Shown here: positions 10,926 to 22,299 of the stretch, in pieces | Position numbering within the stretch: position 1 is the first letter of the stretch | Layout: the number at the start of each line of letters is the position of its first letter | From: Sphaerulina vaccinii | Lineage: Eukaryota; Ascomycota; Dothideomycetes; Mycosphaerellales; Mycosphaerellaceae | Assembly: GCA_022570795.1 (NCBI GenBank) | Contig: JAKUDP010000004.1 | Span: 1,612,001 to 1,676,000, forward strand | Length of the DNA: 64,000 nucleotides | Reading direction: 5' to 3' | Made by a program: the position numbers and the translations under genes | Notes under the pieces: model-generated | Databases searched by the model: none | What the model saw: the letters and a program-made list of their open reading frames with translations, nothing else | What the model was told of the DNA's origin: nothing

Positions 10926-12024
10926 ATGGATCCCTCCGAGGTCAATGTGCCGCCTCTGAAAGACCTTACCATTGACAACATCACAGACAATGTCAAGCTG
11001 ATCAATTCACAATGTCCCAATCCCCGTCTCAAGTACATACTCGAGCGTATTGTGCAGCATATGCATGACTTTGCAAGAGAAACTCGTCTCAGTCATGACG
11101 AATGGATGACTGGTCTGCTCTTCCTCACTTCAGTTGGCCAGATCTGTACCGACGTTCGGCAGGCGAGTACATGCTCGAGGTTTTCGACAGGTGTTCATAC
11201 GCTGATGATCACCAGGAATTTATCCTTCTCAGTGATATCCTCGGTCTCTCCCTTTTAGTAGACAGCATCGACCACCCTAAACCCTCCAATTCAACCGAAG
11301 GCACAGTCCTCGGACCCTTCCACTCCCACGAAGCCGAAGCAGCACCCAACGGCTCTCAAATCGCCCACGACCCCGACGGCGAAGCTTGTCTCGTCCTCTG
11401 CACTATCAAAGACACGAGGGGCAATCCAATCGAAGGCGTGAAGATCGATATCTGGGAAACAGACAGTAAAGGTTTCTATGATGTGCAGTATCCTGGAAGA
11501 GAAGGTCCGGATCAAAGAGCTGTGATGCATAGCGATAAGGATGGGGTGTTTTGGTTCAAAGCTATTACTCCGGTTCCTTATCCTATTCCTAGTGATGGGC
11601 CTGTGGGGAAGTTATTGGTGCAGTTGAGGAGGCATTGTTATAGGCCTAGTCATATGCATTTTATGTTTGAGAAGAGTGGATATGATCATTTGATAACGTG
11701 AGTTACAGCCTGAGGACTGCGCGGTATATGGCTGAGCGCTAATGAGTGAACAGAGCGTTGTATCTTCGTGGCGATCCTTATGAGACGAGCGATGCAGTCT
11801 TTGGCGTGAAGGAGAGTTTGATCATTGATCTGAAGACTGTGGAGGACTTCCACTTGGAGCAGTATGGCGTGAAGGCTGGGACCCGACTTATCACGTATGA
11901 CTTTGTCCTGGTATCTGATGCCGACTCAAAGGAGTTGAGAGAAAAGAATGCTATGGAGGCAACGAAAGCACTTGGGTTGAAGATGAAGTTGTGGAATGGC
12001 TTGCCTGTACCTGATGTTGACTAG
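10926..12024 (+). CDS. Intradiol ring-cleavage dioxygenase (catechol / hydroxyquinol 1,2-dioxygenase type)
   Basis: Exons 10926..11162, 11216..11697 and 11754..12024 encode 329 residues. The N-terminal ~100 residues are the helical dimerisation domain of the catechol 1,2-dioxygenase family (VGQICTDVRQ, EFILLSDILGLSLLVD). The catalytic domain shows the Fe(III) ligands Y167 (GFYD), Y201 (VPYPIP), H225 and H227 (RPSHMHF), then GDPYETSDAVFGVK. The first intron starts GC (GCGAGT), restoring a perfect family match at the junction. The presence of the N-terminal domain points to a catechol or hydroxyquinol enzyme rather than protocatechuate 3,4-dioxygenase. Its place beside qutE suggests that it opens a ring made from protocatechuate. 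Confidence 0.88.
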
Positions 12025-12038
12025 GCTAACGAGTAATG

Positions 12039-12701
12039 CTATTGCCTGGCCCAATACTCTGTCCATCTCAGTCTGTCGATGTCCACCTGTTGTTGCTGCA
12101 TATGAAAGAGAGGCTCTTGTGCTCGAGGCTGATAGTGCTCATTCATGTCCACACCTGACATCTGGAATGGAAATGGTGGCCAAGGTGTCCAATCTTGTCC
12201 TCCAACTGGTGGGTCGAACAGAGGGAATTGCCAATCATCGCTTGAGCTAAGTGAGATCATCTCCAGCGAGTGACCATACTCGTTGCGAGGCAGGAGATCA
12301 AGAGGCCTGTCATTCGATACGGACCACTGTGGCGTGCTGAATTGACGATCGGCGTATCTTCGACTCGTTGACGTAGGTATAGGAATCGCACCAGGATAGG
12401 ACACTGAGTTTGTGCGAGAAGTTGAGGTTCCATTACTCGAAGTCTCTGAGCTGAACCGCTTGTGTGAATGGGTTCGTTCGGGTGTTGTGCTCACTTGCCT
12501 CTTGGCCTTGCTAGCTGAATCTCCCATTAGTAATGAGAACTGCGTTCGAAGAAGATAGCTCTTACGACTCCTCGTAGCGGGCTCGGCATCACGCTCTGCT
12601 CTTTGTCTCCTTCTGAAGTCTCGCATTGCTTGTGACCTGACCTTTCTGCGCGACTCGAGGTCTTTGCCGTCATGCTCTGCGCTGAAGTGAACAAATTCCA
12701 T
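12039..12701 (-). CDS. Short fungal transcription-factor-like protein
   Basis: A 220-residue frame from the first true ATG (12701). The start MEFVHFSAEH … RRKVRSQAMRDFRRRQRAER matches the basic N-terminal motif found in many fungal regulator-like proteins that lack a zinc cluster (FV…R…IRSHVMRD type). The large C-terminal domain of those proteins is absent, and the remainder is Ser/Thr-rich and then Pro/Trp/Gln-rich. A 51-nt stretch inside (GTAAGA, TACTAAT, TTCAG at about 12520–12570) looks like a phase-0 intron, so a 203-residue spliced form is possible. It overlaps the 3' side of the dioxygenase gene closely (14 bp spacing, convergent). Function is unknown; a regulatory role in the cluster is inference. 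Confidence 0.55.
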   Translation of the reverse strand: MEFVHFSAEHDGKDLESRRKVRSQAMRDFRRRQRAERDAEPATRSRKSYLLRTQFSLLMGDSASKAKRQVSTTPERTHSHKRFSSETSSNGTSTSRTNSVSYPGAIPIPTSTSRRYADRQFSTPQWSVSNDRPLDLLPRNEYGHSLEMISLSSSDDWQFPLFDPPVGGQDWTPWPPFPFQMSGVDMNEHYQPRAQEPLFHMQQQQVDIDRLRWTEYWARQ

Positions 12702-13414
12702 GCTGCTTGTGATCCTGGGTATTTGCTTGAAGGTCAAGGAACTGCTGTGAGAAGTGATGCTACCAAGCGATCGCGGAACGAAGGGAACATAAGTAGTGAT
12801 CAGCGATAGGCCTCACTTGGATCTGTTACATCGTAGCATTCATATAAAGTCTGCTTGACCCATACTATCGTCAAGTTGTGGCTTCCTGCCGAAAGCATAT
12901 CGTGGCTGAGCAGGCTATTCTCGAGATTCGTAGGGCACTCCATAAACGGGGTTTCCTTCTAGCTGAGCCTCACTGTCATATGTTCAGGCGGCCAAGCGAT
13001 GATGATTGGGCCGTTGCTGCTCTGTAAGAGGCTTTTTATGGCAAAGTCAGCCCTCGCTCGCGTATCGCTTTGCTTACTTGATCCATAAGCGGCCGTAGAG
13101 AGTCTCAGGTGCAGGATCTGAGCCCTCGTGCGCTATTGTCCACGTCCCAGGACATTCTGCCATCTGGTTCTGGATCTTTGTTTTCGTGGTCAATGATGTG
13201 AAAAGGACAGAGAGAAAGGAAGCGAAGTCAGGAAGCTGGTCCTATCTCTTGGCATCAAATTTAGCGCGAACAGGGGTGCTGATTCAACGACATCGCACCT
13301 TGAACGCGACTTACACATCTATCTTTCAACATCACTTTCACACTGCTATCATTGCAGATCATCTTCGCCACTTCCTGGTATCGAACATATCCACGTGGAG
13401 GTGACGATTTGAAG
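12702..13414. promoter_or_regulatory. Divergent promoter region upstream of qutG
   Basis: A 713-bp spacer between a leftward regulator-like gene and rightward qutG. No clear QutA-type site or TATA box was found by eye. Confidence 0.4.
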
Positions 13415-15058
13415 ATGACGACGCCCTCGACTCTGGACGAATCTGAGCTGGACAAGATCTACTCCTTCACAGTTCAGCTGGCCAAACAGGCAGGCCAGAT
13501 GCTACTTGATGCCGTCGACGCACGGTCCGGCCAGACCGGAGGAGCAAGCCACGTGGAGAAGGAATCAGCAGTTGATCTGGTAACACAGACTGATGAAGGT
13601 GAGTCTTTCCGCCGTCTTACACAAGCCAAGCTCTAGGATGCAACTTTGTTACCGCTTCTTATCTCTATTGCTCCTCACGAAAGGCCGTGCAACTCGGTGG
13701 AGACCGCACATGCAATGTCGCCAAAGACCTAAATAGCCCTATTCGTAGCCCTAGCTGCATGAACTTCCTGCACTACTTACTGACTCGCTGGTCTCCACGA
13801 AAGATGTCGAGGCCTTTATTCGCAACAGTGTGGAAGCAAGATTTCCTTCTCATGCGTATGTTCAGCACAGACATCACCCTTGAGCCATCCTCCTCAAAAA
13901 TCTAGAGCTCGTATGACTGATAGATGCCAGATTTGTCGGCGAGGAGTCGTACTCGAAAGGCCAATCCAAGCAGTACCTCATACCTAACGTAGGACCGTCG
14001 TGGTGCATCGATCCTTGTAAGTGAAGCAAAAACCGGAACATGAACGCGAAGTCCCTGTCGGGATCCACGTGCGATAGTAGTGAGGTGCCAAGCACGTCTT
14101 GCTTGTAACGACACATGGGAAGATACTGGCTTACCTCCTATTGGTTACTATTAGTGGACGGTATGTCAAATCATGATCTTGATACTTGGTAAGCAGAAGC
14201 TGAAGACAACAGGGACTGTGAACTTCATACACTTAGCTCCTTTCTATTGTGTCTCGATAGCGTTCCTCTGGAATGGCGAACCTGTAATTGGTGCCGTCAA
14301 CGCACCTTTCCTTCGGCAGTTGTGAGCTCAACTTCAATGCAACGCTAGTTGAGCACCAGTGCTGATGTGTGTAGATTCACTGCCTGCCGTGGTAGAGGAA
14401 GTTGGCTGAACGAGACTACGAAACTACCTCTTGAACGGAATCCTATACCGCCCATGCCCAGCACTGCTCCAAAGGGCTGCGTGTTTTCCTGCGAATGGGT
14501 ATGTATGGCGAAGGATTGTTCGCATCTTCCGACTGACATCATGTCCACGTAGGGCAAAGACCGTCGAGACATTCCAGATGGCAACATGCATCGCAAGGTC
14601 AATAGCTTTATAAACATGGCTGCCGAGCTTGGCGGCAGAGATGGTAGAGGAGGCATGGTTCATGGCGTACGAAGTCTTGGATCTGCCACACTGGACCTAT
14701 GTTACGTAGCCATGGGCGGCTTCGATATATGGTGGGAGGGTGGTTGCTGGTATGTCCACTGTGATCTCGTCCTGATGAGTGGCGCGTGCCCAAAGCTGAT
14801 ACTTGTGATAGGGAGTGGGACGTCGCCGCTGGTGTCTGCTTGGTAGAGGAAGCCGGCGGACTCATGACCACAGCCAACCCTCCACAAGACTATCTCCACA
14901 CCTCCATACCGGATGTAAAGCTAGGCAGCCGGCTGTACCTAGCGATCCGTCCAGCAGGCGACTCAGCAGCAGAAACAGGGCGGCAAAGCCAAGAGCGGAC
15001 AGTTCGCGAAGTATGGCGACGAGTCGAGAGACTAGACTATTCAAGACCCGGTGTGTAG
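13415..15058 (+). CDS. qutG: QutG-like inositol monophosphatase family protein
   Basis: I join eight exons: 13415..13598, 13804..13855, 13931..14016, 14155..14160, 14213..14321, 14375..14498, 14553..14749 and 14812..15058, giving 334 residues. Family motifs are FVGEES, the metal-binding DPLDGT.NF, GWNGEPVIG-like FLWNGEPVIGAVNAPF, GMVHGVRSLGSATLDLCY and WWEGGCWEWDVAAG. The LDG of DPLDGT comes from a 6-nt microexon with TTAG acceptor and GTATGT donor. The protein belongs to Mg2+-dependent phosphatases; QutG is a regular member of Aspergillus quinate clusters, but its substrate is not established. The gene has unusually many introns compared with its cluster neighbours. Confidence 0.85.
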
Positions 15059-15134
15059 GGTAACCGCGTCAACCACACGATATGCAAGGAAGAACGATAG
15101 GATATACAGGTACGTTCTCATGCATTCATACTAG

Positions 15135-16132
15135 CTATAACCTTGCTTGAGACAGTGCATGTGCCACAGCTTTCTTGACTTCTTCCACAGGCAATTGATC
15201 GATTGTCCGACCATGCCAAAGGGTGTGCTGTGCGAAGCCTTGATATATCATGGCTTCTGTTCCAAGAATTACCTTCCATCCTGCAGCCTCTGCCAATCCA
15301 CCGAGCTCCGTCCAAGGTGATGGATGGTAACACATCTCAAGCATAGCACCTTTGTGGGGTTTGTTGAGGAATGTTTCCGTTATCCGTCGTGCTTCCTTCT
15401 CAGCATCTGTGACGGGAGGGAAGTTTGGTACACACGCGACGATCGCACCTGGACCTTCTAGCGACTCGGCCTGGGCTGCAGTAGTGACATGCACAAGGCC
15501 ATCACCGTACCCTTCAGACTTACACCAGGAAATGACTGCTTCCACCTCAGCTGGATCACGGTTGACCAGATACACCGTGGAGCACTTCATGAAAGTGACA
15601 AGAGCATAGACGGCCGACCGAGCAGCGCCTCCGCCTCCAACGACCAGTCCAGGTCTCCCGACAAAGACTTCTTCAGGATCTGGAACGTTCTGGTAGAAGC
15701 TTTCTCTGACTCCGATCGTGTCAGTGTTGGTGCCAATATACTTATCCCCTCGTCGGAAGATTGTATTCACAGCACCAACGGCACGACCCTCATCCGTGAG
15801 CTCGTCTAGATGTGGCATGATCGCAACCTTATGCGGCATGGTGACAGCAGAGCCTGGAGCACGTCAGCATGTGATCTGGAAGAGCGAGGGCACATCCGTA
15901 TCAACGTACCATACAGCCGATCATCTCTCAGCAGCCTCAAGAATTGCGATATGTCTGTCGATTCCAGCAATTGGAAGCCCCACGGTAGGCCGACCTCCTG
16001 GAAGACTGTGTTATGCACCAATGGCGAGTATGAGTGTGCAATTGGATATCCGAACAGGTAGCCGTGGCGTTCGAACTGATCGACTTGTGGATCTGGAGCC
16101 GCAATGACACTGCTCTCCTGTTGGGCACCCAT
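15135..16132 (-). CDS. qutB: Quinate/shikimate dehydrogenase
   Basis: Exons 15910..16132 and 15135..15853 (intron 15854..15909, GTACGT to CCAG) encode 313 residues. The substrate domain shows GYPIAHSYSPLVHN and SAVTMPHKVAIMPHLD, with the conserved Ser and Lys, and TNTDTIGVRESF with the conserved Asp. The nucleotide domain shows GGGGAARSAVYAL and VNRDPAEVE, fitting NAD rather than NADP by the absence of an Arg/Thr phosphate clamp right after the strand (inference). It oxidises quinate to 3-dehydroquinate, the first step of the pathway. It diverges from the quinate permease gene with a 738-bp shared promoter, the classic qutB/qutD-type arrangement. Confidence 0.93.
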
Positions 16133-16870
16133 TGTGCTGGTATATGGCGTTTCTTGTTATATTGCCGCTTTTGATCAATCTTGTCCAATGGCAGGGATTT
16201 GCAAAGTGAATTTTTTGACAAGCCGAATCGATCTCAAGTCAAGAAAAGGATAGCAAGCAATCTGGGACAAGTGCGTTGAGAACGTATATCGCCTACGACC
16301 AGTGATGGAGTCTTCGTCAGTCAGCACCTGTGGGATGATTCTTGTCGTCCTAGTAGGATGTCAAACTCCACAATGCCTCCATCTCGTTTTCGTCTTGACC
16401 ACATCTTTTGGGATCAATGCTTGCGCGCAAGTCTCGGCGTTAGGGCCAGGAAGAGAGAAGATCCCCGGCTGGGCTCGGTCTCTGACGGCTCCTCAAGCCG
16501 TTCCAGTCCCCACACGTCCCCACTGGACCAGCGAACTTTAGCCTGCGTGGCAACCTCTGGACTCCTTGGTGCAGCGTGAGAATTCTCTTCCCGCAGGTCT
16601 GGGTCTGTCGTTGTACACAGCGCTGGAAGAACAGATGACAATAGATTGACTTTCATTCATCCTTTCCTGACACGCCTTCTCCACGTGTGCGGAGACCCCA
16701 GACCAAGACAGACCACGGACTGCATACATTAACGGTGTCCCCAGATCCTTGGACTGAAGATCATTGGAACAGGGTGTCTTTTCTCAAACACTACTCGACC
16801 TTTCCCTCCTTCTTGACTGGTTGAACACAAGACAGCATTTCGACATCGACAGGAACAGGAACAGAACACC
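16133..16870. promoter_or_regulatory. Shared divergent promoter qutB / qutD
   Basis: A 738-bp spacer between the dehydrogenase and the permease, whose products act together. The sequence GGATAGCAAGCAATCT near 16249 is only weakly like the Qa-1F site, so I do not call it. The permease leader ends in an ACAGGAACAGGAACAG direct repeat before the ATG. Confidence 0.5.
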
Positions 16871-18638
16871 ATGGGCGGATTTCTCACTCTGGTCGAGGAC
16901 CGACCTACACCCAAGAATGTTTACAACTGGAGAGTCTACGCCTGTGCAGCAGTTGCGTCGTTCGCCAGTTGCATGATAGGTTATGATTCTGCATTCATCG
17001 GTACGACACTGGCATTGCCAGCGTTCGTGAGCGAGTTCAAGTTCGCTTCATTGTCGACCACTGAACTCGCACTCGTCAAGGCGAACATCGTTTCCATCTA
17101 CCAGGTACGCTTTGCTCCAAGAATTTCAATAGCTTCATATACTGACATCAAGACAGGCTGGAGCATTCTTCGGTTCTCTCTTCGCATATCCTTCGGCTTA
17201 CCATCTCGGACGCAAAACGTCCTTGATCATTGCATCACTGGTGTTCATCTTGGGCGCTGGTTTGATGTTGGGTGCCAATGGCGAGCGTGGTCTTGGTTTC
17301 ATCTATGCTGGACGTGTGCTCGCTGGCATTGGTGTCGGTGCAGCTTCCATGATAACTCCTATCTACATCTCTGAGATTGCTCCTCCAGCCGTCCGTGGTC
17401 GCATTGTTGGTATCTACGAGCTTGGATGGCAGATTGGTGGTCTCGTTGGCTTCTGGATCAACTATGGACTCTCCGAGACTATGGCACCTTCGCACAAGCA
17501 ATGGCTCATTCCATTCGCCGTGCAGCTCATTCCTGCTGGTCTCCTGCTCCTTGGCGCTTTCTGGCTACACGAGTCTCCAAGATGGTTGTTCTCTAAGAAC
17601 AGGCGTGAGGAAGCCCTCAAGAACTTGAGCTGGATCCGCAAGCTTGACGCCGATGACATGTATCTCGTCGAAGAGGTTGCCATGATGGACGCCGCTATGG
17701 AAGAGCAAGCATCGTCCATTGGAATCGGCTTCTGGAAGCCATTCCTCGCCGTCAAGCGTAGCCGCAAGGTGCAATGGCGCTTCCTCCTCGGTGGTCTTCT
17801 CTTCATGTGGCAGAACGGCTCTGGCATCAACGCGATCAACTACTATTCTCCTACAGTGTTCAAGTCTATCGGTGTCGTTGGAACCAACGCCGGCTTCCTC
17901 ACCACTGGTATCTTCGGTGTCGTCAAGACCACTCTTACCCTCGTCTGGATGTTCTTCCTCATTGACAACCTCGGCCGACGCAACCTGCTCATGTTGGGTG
18001 CCGCTGGTGGCTCTGTCTGCATGTGGATCATTGGTGGCTACATCAGCACGAGAGACACAAGCGCGGCTGCTCAGGCTGCTGCCGCCAAGGAAGGTCTCAG
18101 CTCTGGTGGTATTGCAGCGATGTTCTTCTTCTACCTCTATACTGCTTTCTACACTCCATCGTGGAATGGTACCCCATGGGTCATCAACAGTGAGATGTTC
18201 GACATGAACACCCGTGGTCTTGGACAAGCTTCTGCTTCTGCCAACAACTGGTTCTGGGTAAGCTATCGCCTCTCAGCGTTCACAATGTTCCAATCGCTAA
18301 CAACTTCGCAGAACTTCATCATTTCCCGCTTCACACCACAAATGTTCAACAACATGGGTCCAAGTGGTTGCGGTGTCTTCTTCTTCTTCGCATCGATGAT
18401 GCTTGCAAGCATTGTCTTCGTCTGGTTCCTGGTTCCAGAGACCAAGTCTATCCCACTCGAGTCGATGGACCGCCTCTTCGAGATCAAGCCAGCGCGCAAG
18501 GCAAACAAGATCATCCTCGCAGAGGACCAGGCAAGAGATGCTGAGTTCCGACAGAACGTGGACGGTGCTGGTCTTACTACCGCAAAGGAGAAGACAGATA
18601 TGATCGAGCGAACCAGCGAGCACAACAGCGAGACCTAG
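16871..18638 (+). CDS. qutD: Quinate permease, MFS sugar-porter family
   Basis: Exons 16871..17104, 17157..18257 and 18312..18638 encode 553 residues. The second intron is 54 nt and stays in frame if retained. Twelve membrane segments are evident. Sugar-porter signatures include GRVLAGIGVGAASMITPIYI, HESPRWL, WQNGSGINAINYYSPTVF, DNLGRRNLLMLG and PETKSIPLESMDRLFE. The N-terminus MGGFLTLVEDRPTPKNVYNW is the typical QutD/Qa-y start. It imports quinate across the plasma membrane. Location between qutB and qutC fixes the assignment. Confidence 0.93.
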
Positions 18639-19095
18639 GAGACTCGGTTGATTTTGAGCGCTACTGTATATACGCGAGACGGACGAATTTGTATATGTGT
18701 CGACAGTCGATTGAGCGACAGCTCTCGCGAACGAATGTATGACTTATCACCTACTTCAGCACACTGTCTCTTCCATGACCTCTCACTGTCCACAGATATG
18801 CCATAGGCTTCCTACGAATCGATCACGGCGGTTGCTGATGGTCATCAGACAACGATGTATTCCTGCACCGCTCATGTCAGGTGCGGTCTCTCTGAGCTTC
18901 GCAAGGATGCGTACACTCCGGCACTGTTAATTCGAGTACGGAATGGTCCGGTTCGTAGCTGAACGCATAGAGCTTCATGCCATTCCTGAAGCTCGACATA
19001 CAGATTCTGTGCAGGATAGCGATGCATGTGTTGGTTGACGAGGGTCTTGAGCCACTCAAGTGCAAGTCGGGAAATGTTACTGATCAAGCGACCAG
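18639..19095. other. Convergent intergenic, nothing recognised
   Basis: The 3' regions of the permease and of the leftward oxidoreductase. No additional feature is seen. Confidence 0.4.
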
Positions 19096-20163
19096 CTACC
19101 TGGCAGCAATGTCTACAGGCATTCCGCTCTCCATGGCCCTCAACACAGCATCACAGACAGCCAAAGCACTCAAACCATCCTCACCTGTACATCTCGGCCC
19201 TTCCACGCCTCTGATCACGCGTACAAAGTTCTCGACTTGCTCATCAAAAGGAACTTGCGCCTCGACCTGCAGATCAGTGACCTGCACGTGGTCCAGCCAG
19301 CTCTTCTCCGCACCGCCATCATGCCTAGAAACCTTCATGTCGCCCACGCTGAGCGTGCCGTCCCAGCCGAAGATGCGGTAGAAGTCATTGCCAGCTTTGG
19401 GAATGATTGGATTCTCCCCTGTACCGCCCTCGAAGTTGTGCGTGGAAGGACAGTTGTCCGCCAGGATGAATGTTCCCACGACACCTGAGGCAAAGCGTAG
19501 CAATATGGCAGCGCCTTCTTCCGCCTCGTGACCTCGCTGGGATATGGCCTTTTCAGCGTGTATCCGCACGATGGGCCCGAGCAGGTACTGCAAGATGTCG
19601 ACTTCATGAACAAGATTGATCAAGACAGGGCCACCTTTTCCTGCCTGAGCTCGCCATTCTGCTGGAGGGGCGAAGTACGACTGCGGCTTTCGTAGAACCC
19701 ACAATCCAGACACTGCTATGGGCCTCCCGATCACACCTTCAGAGAGTGCTAGCTTGGCGGAAACAACATATGGGTTGAATCGACGATGGTGACCAGCAAG
19801 GAGATGTCCGCCGGTCTTCTTGGCAGTCTCGATCAATGCTGTTCCGGACGCGACATCAATGGAGACAGGCTTCTCGACTAGAACGTCGATGCCAGCTTCA
19901 AGGAGATCCTGGCTCAATGGCACGTGAAGATGATTCGGCACGCATACTATGGCTCCATCGGGCTTGCCACCATCGAGCAGCATATGCTTGATGCTCGTAA
20001 AATGTGGAACATCGAAGGTCTCTGCCACAGCCTTCGCTTCTGGCCGTGGGTCTACGATGCAGTGTAGGCTTGCTTGGTCATTCGCGGCCACGCTCTGTGC
20101 ATGTCGTGGTCCAATGAGGCCGCCTCCGATGATTGCTATCGAGATTGGTGGTTGATCACCCAT
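19096..20163 (-). CDS. Gfo/Idh/MocA family NAD(P)-dependent oxidoreductase
   Basis: A single exon of 355 residues. The N-terminus SIAIIGGGLIGPRHAQSV is a Rossmann dinucleotide site, followed by CVPNHLHVPLSQDLLEAGID and the family motif VEKPVSID, whose Lys is normally catalytic. The C-terminal part is the alpha/beta substrate domain (GGPVLINLVHEVDILQYLLG). Such enzymes oxidise inositols, sugars or related polyols. I chose the ATG at 20163 because MGDQPPISIAIIGG is the usual short lead; an upstream ATG at 20205 would add 14 residues. It lies inside the quinate cluster, so a quinate- or shikimate-related cyclitol substrate is possible but not shown. Confidence 0.85.
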   Translation of the reverse strand: MGDQPPISIAIIGGGLIGPRHAQSVAANDQASLHCIVDPRPEAKAVAETFDVPHFTSIKHMLLDGGKPDGAIVCVPNHLHVPLSQDLLEAGIDVLVEKPVSIDVASGTALIETAKKTGGHLLAGHHRRFNPYVVSAKLALSEGVIGRPIAVSGLWVLRKPQSYFAPPAEWRAQAGKGGPVLINLVHEVDILQYLLGPIVRIHAEKAISQRGHEAEEGAAILLRFASGVVGTFILADNCPSTHNFEGGTGENPIIPKAGNDFYRIFGWDGTLSVGDMKVSRHDGGAEKSWLDHVQVTDLQVEAQVPFDEQVENFVRVIRGVEGPRCTGEDGLSALAVCDAVLRAMESGMPVDIAAR

Positions 20164-21073
20164 AGCGAGTGTCTTGGTAGTCGTGCTGATTGATGAAGGG
20201 AGCATCGCATAGAATACGATCCATCCACGACTATAGCCGCAGGAGGTCCATACTAGCCAGGGAAGAGTATTGACGAGAACGCTGTCCGGACTTCACGCGG
20301 CCATTCAAGGCCAGGAAAGAGAGCATCTACTGCTTCCTTCGTGCCATCAAGCGAGATGCTTCGCTGTTCGACCCGGTCAAGCACCAAAAGCAGTATCCAT
20401 GCTCCCCAACAGAGACTGTATCTCAAGTCACACCGAGGGAGCGCCTCTGTCGCGTCTATGTTTAGACTTTGTCAGCAAGTGAAGTGTTGTTTTCCCAGGT
20501 GTTTTGCTGTCACATGCGAGATTCCGCCACTTCTTCCACCTCGTCTACATTCATCCCTTGCTCTGCTCAACGCTTTTCCGGCCAGGAACACTCTTCCACA
20601 CGACCGGAAGCGTCCTTTCACAGCAACACGACCGCAGTGGAACACACCTCTTCAGCACAATATCGCTGCTATGATGATTGATAAAGTCCTTGCAGGTGGG
20701 TCTCTGCGCCAGCTTGCAGGGCATCAGCGATACACTCTGCCGCACGCGATGCTGTTTACGGGTGGTTCTACTTCCGATGCACGGTTATCACTGCACATGC
20801 CTCAATCAGCAACATCAGCTTCCATAGGTAACATTGAAGTTTGTTCTATATCTCCTACATCACATCACAGCAAACTCTCTTCAAGCCACCTGCTCAGTTG
20901 CGCAGATCCCCAGAGAAGCATTCATACTCGTCGATCATCATCCTTCCGGAGAAGCACATACTACCTATCAATCAAGAAGATACTCGTTGAAGAAGAAGAA
21001 GAACAACCGCTGGTTACGACCTACACACCTTTTCCAGCAATCAATAGTAGCCGTACTAAGCTCCTACACCAAA
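20164..21073. promoter_or_regulatory. Divergent promoter, oxidoreductase / qutC
   Basis: A 910-bp spacer. An open frame runs through much of it on the plus strand but lacks domain features. The AC-rich leader CTACACCAAA precedes the qutC start. No definite operator is called. Confidence 0.4.
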
Positions 21074-22141
21074 ATGCCTTGTCGACCAGCCATCTGCTCT
21101 CACAGCCTAGGCCGAGCATGGGTTCATGACATGCCCTCGAAGCTGGACCAAGCCGCACGATATGGGCTCGACATCGAACTGTTCTACGAAGATCTCTACT
21201 ACGTAGCCAAGGAACTGCCAGGTGGCGCCACGCCCGAGAACCAGCTCGAAGCAGCACGCTACATCCGAGAACTATGTGACGAGCGTGATATCGCTATCAT
21301 GTGCCTACAACCATTCATGCACTACGACGGCCTACGAGATCGACAAAAGCACGCCGAGCGTGTCGAGGAAATGAAGCTATGGATCGAGATGGCACACATT
21401 CTTGGAACGAATCTCATCGCCATACCTTCAACGTGTCTACCAGAGAGTGAAGTCAGCGGGGATCTGGACCTTATTACAGCGGACATGCAAGAAGTCGCAG
21501 ATCTAGGAGCACCAGAAGGCATTCAATTCGCGTATGAAGCGCTTTGCTGGGGCACACACATCGATACATGGGAGCAGGTCTGGAATGTCGTGCAGCGAGT
21601 CGACAGGCCGAACTTTGGCATCTGCTTCGATACGTATAACCTTGCCGGAAGAGTCTACGCTGATCCTATCTCGCCTAATGGGAAAATCCAAAACGCCGAC
21701 GCAGACATGGCTGCAACACTGAAGCGGATAGTGCAGACTGTGGACGTGAAGAAGATTGCATACATTCAAGTTGTGGACGCCGAAAGGTTATCAGAACCTC
21801 TGCTAGAGGGACACGAGTTCTATGATCCCGAGCAGTGCCCACGAATGAGCTGGTCAAGGAATTGTCGGTTGTTCTATGGTGAAGAGGACAGAGGCGCATA
21901 TCTACCAATCTACGCAATACTGAAGACTTTGCTTGTGGATCTTGGATTCGAAGGATATATTAGTGCGGAGATGTTCAATCGCAGTCTTACAGCTGCAGAT
22001 TCGAATGTACCTGAGGAGCATGCACAAAGAGCTGCTATCTCATGGCAGAAGATTGTGGCAGACTTTGGTCTTGCTCGACCTGCGAGATCTGCAAGCGTCA
22101 GTCGCCCGTCAGTGGAGGGCGCTCCGAGAGCACAGTTGTGA
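21074..22141 (+). CDS. qutC: 3-dehydroshikimate dehydratase
   Basis: A single exon of 355 residues from MPCRPAICSHSLGRAWVHDM. The protein is a xylose-isomerase-like TIM barrel: DIELFYEDLYYVAKELPGG, IAIMCLQPFMHYDGLRDR, FAYEALCWGTHIDTWEQVW, RPNFGICFDTYNLAGRVYAD, AYIQVVDAERL and YISAEMFNRS carry the conserved acidic and His metal-binding residues. The upstream frame open from 20834 has no family similarity, so the start is set at 21074. The enzyme dehydrates 3-dehydroshikimate to protocatechuate, the last step of the core quinate pathway. It matches fungal QutC/Qa-4 in length and sequence style. Confidence 0.94.
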   Translation: MPCRPAICSHSLGRAWVHDMPSKLDQAARYGLDIELFYEDLYYVAKELPGGATPENQLEAARYIRELCDERDIAIMCLQPFMHYDGLRDRQKHAERVEEMKLWIEMAHILGTNLIAIPSTCLPESEVSGDLDLITADMQEVADLGAPEGIQFAYEALCWGTHIDTWEQVWNVVQRVDRPNFGICFDTYNLAGRVYADPISPNGKIQNADADMAATLKRIVQTVDVKKIAYIQVVDAERLSEPLLEGHEFYDPEQCPRMSWSRNCRLFYGEEDRGAYLPIYAILKTLLVDLGFEGYISAEMFNRSLTAADSNVPEEHAQRAAISWQKIVADFGLARPARSASVSRPSVEGAPRAQL

Positions 22142-22299
22142 GCAATGACGAGGGACGAGTGACGATAGTAGATTTAGATATAGAAGATAAGAGTCGTGGC
22201 AGTTGCTGAGATACCCAAGTGGTCGCGACATTGATAGCGTAATTCAAAACATTTACAATATATTCTGTCAAATTGCTTGGTTTCTGCTCGAGATTGGTT

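Noticed and set aside
17565..18227. 220-codon open frame on the minus strand
   Set aside because: It is antisense to the permease gene and shows no domain; it is a codon-bias shadow.
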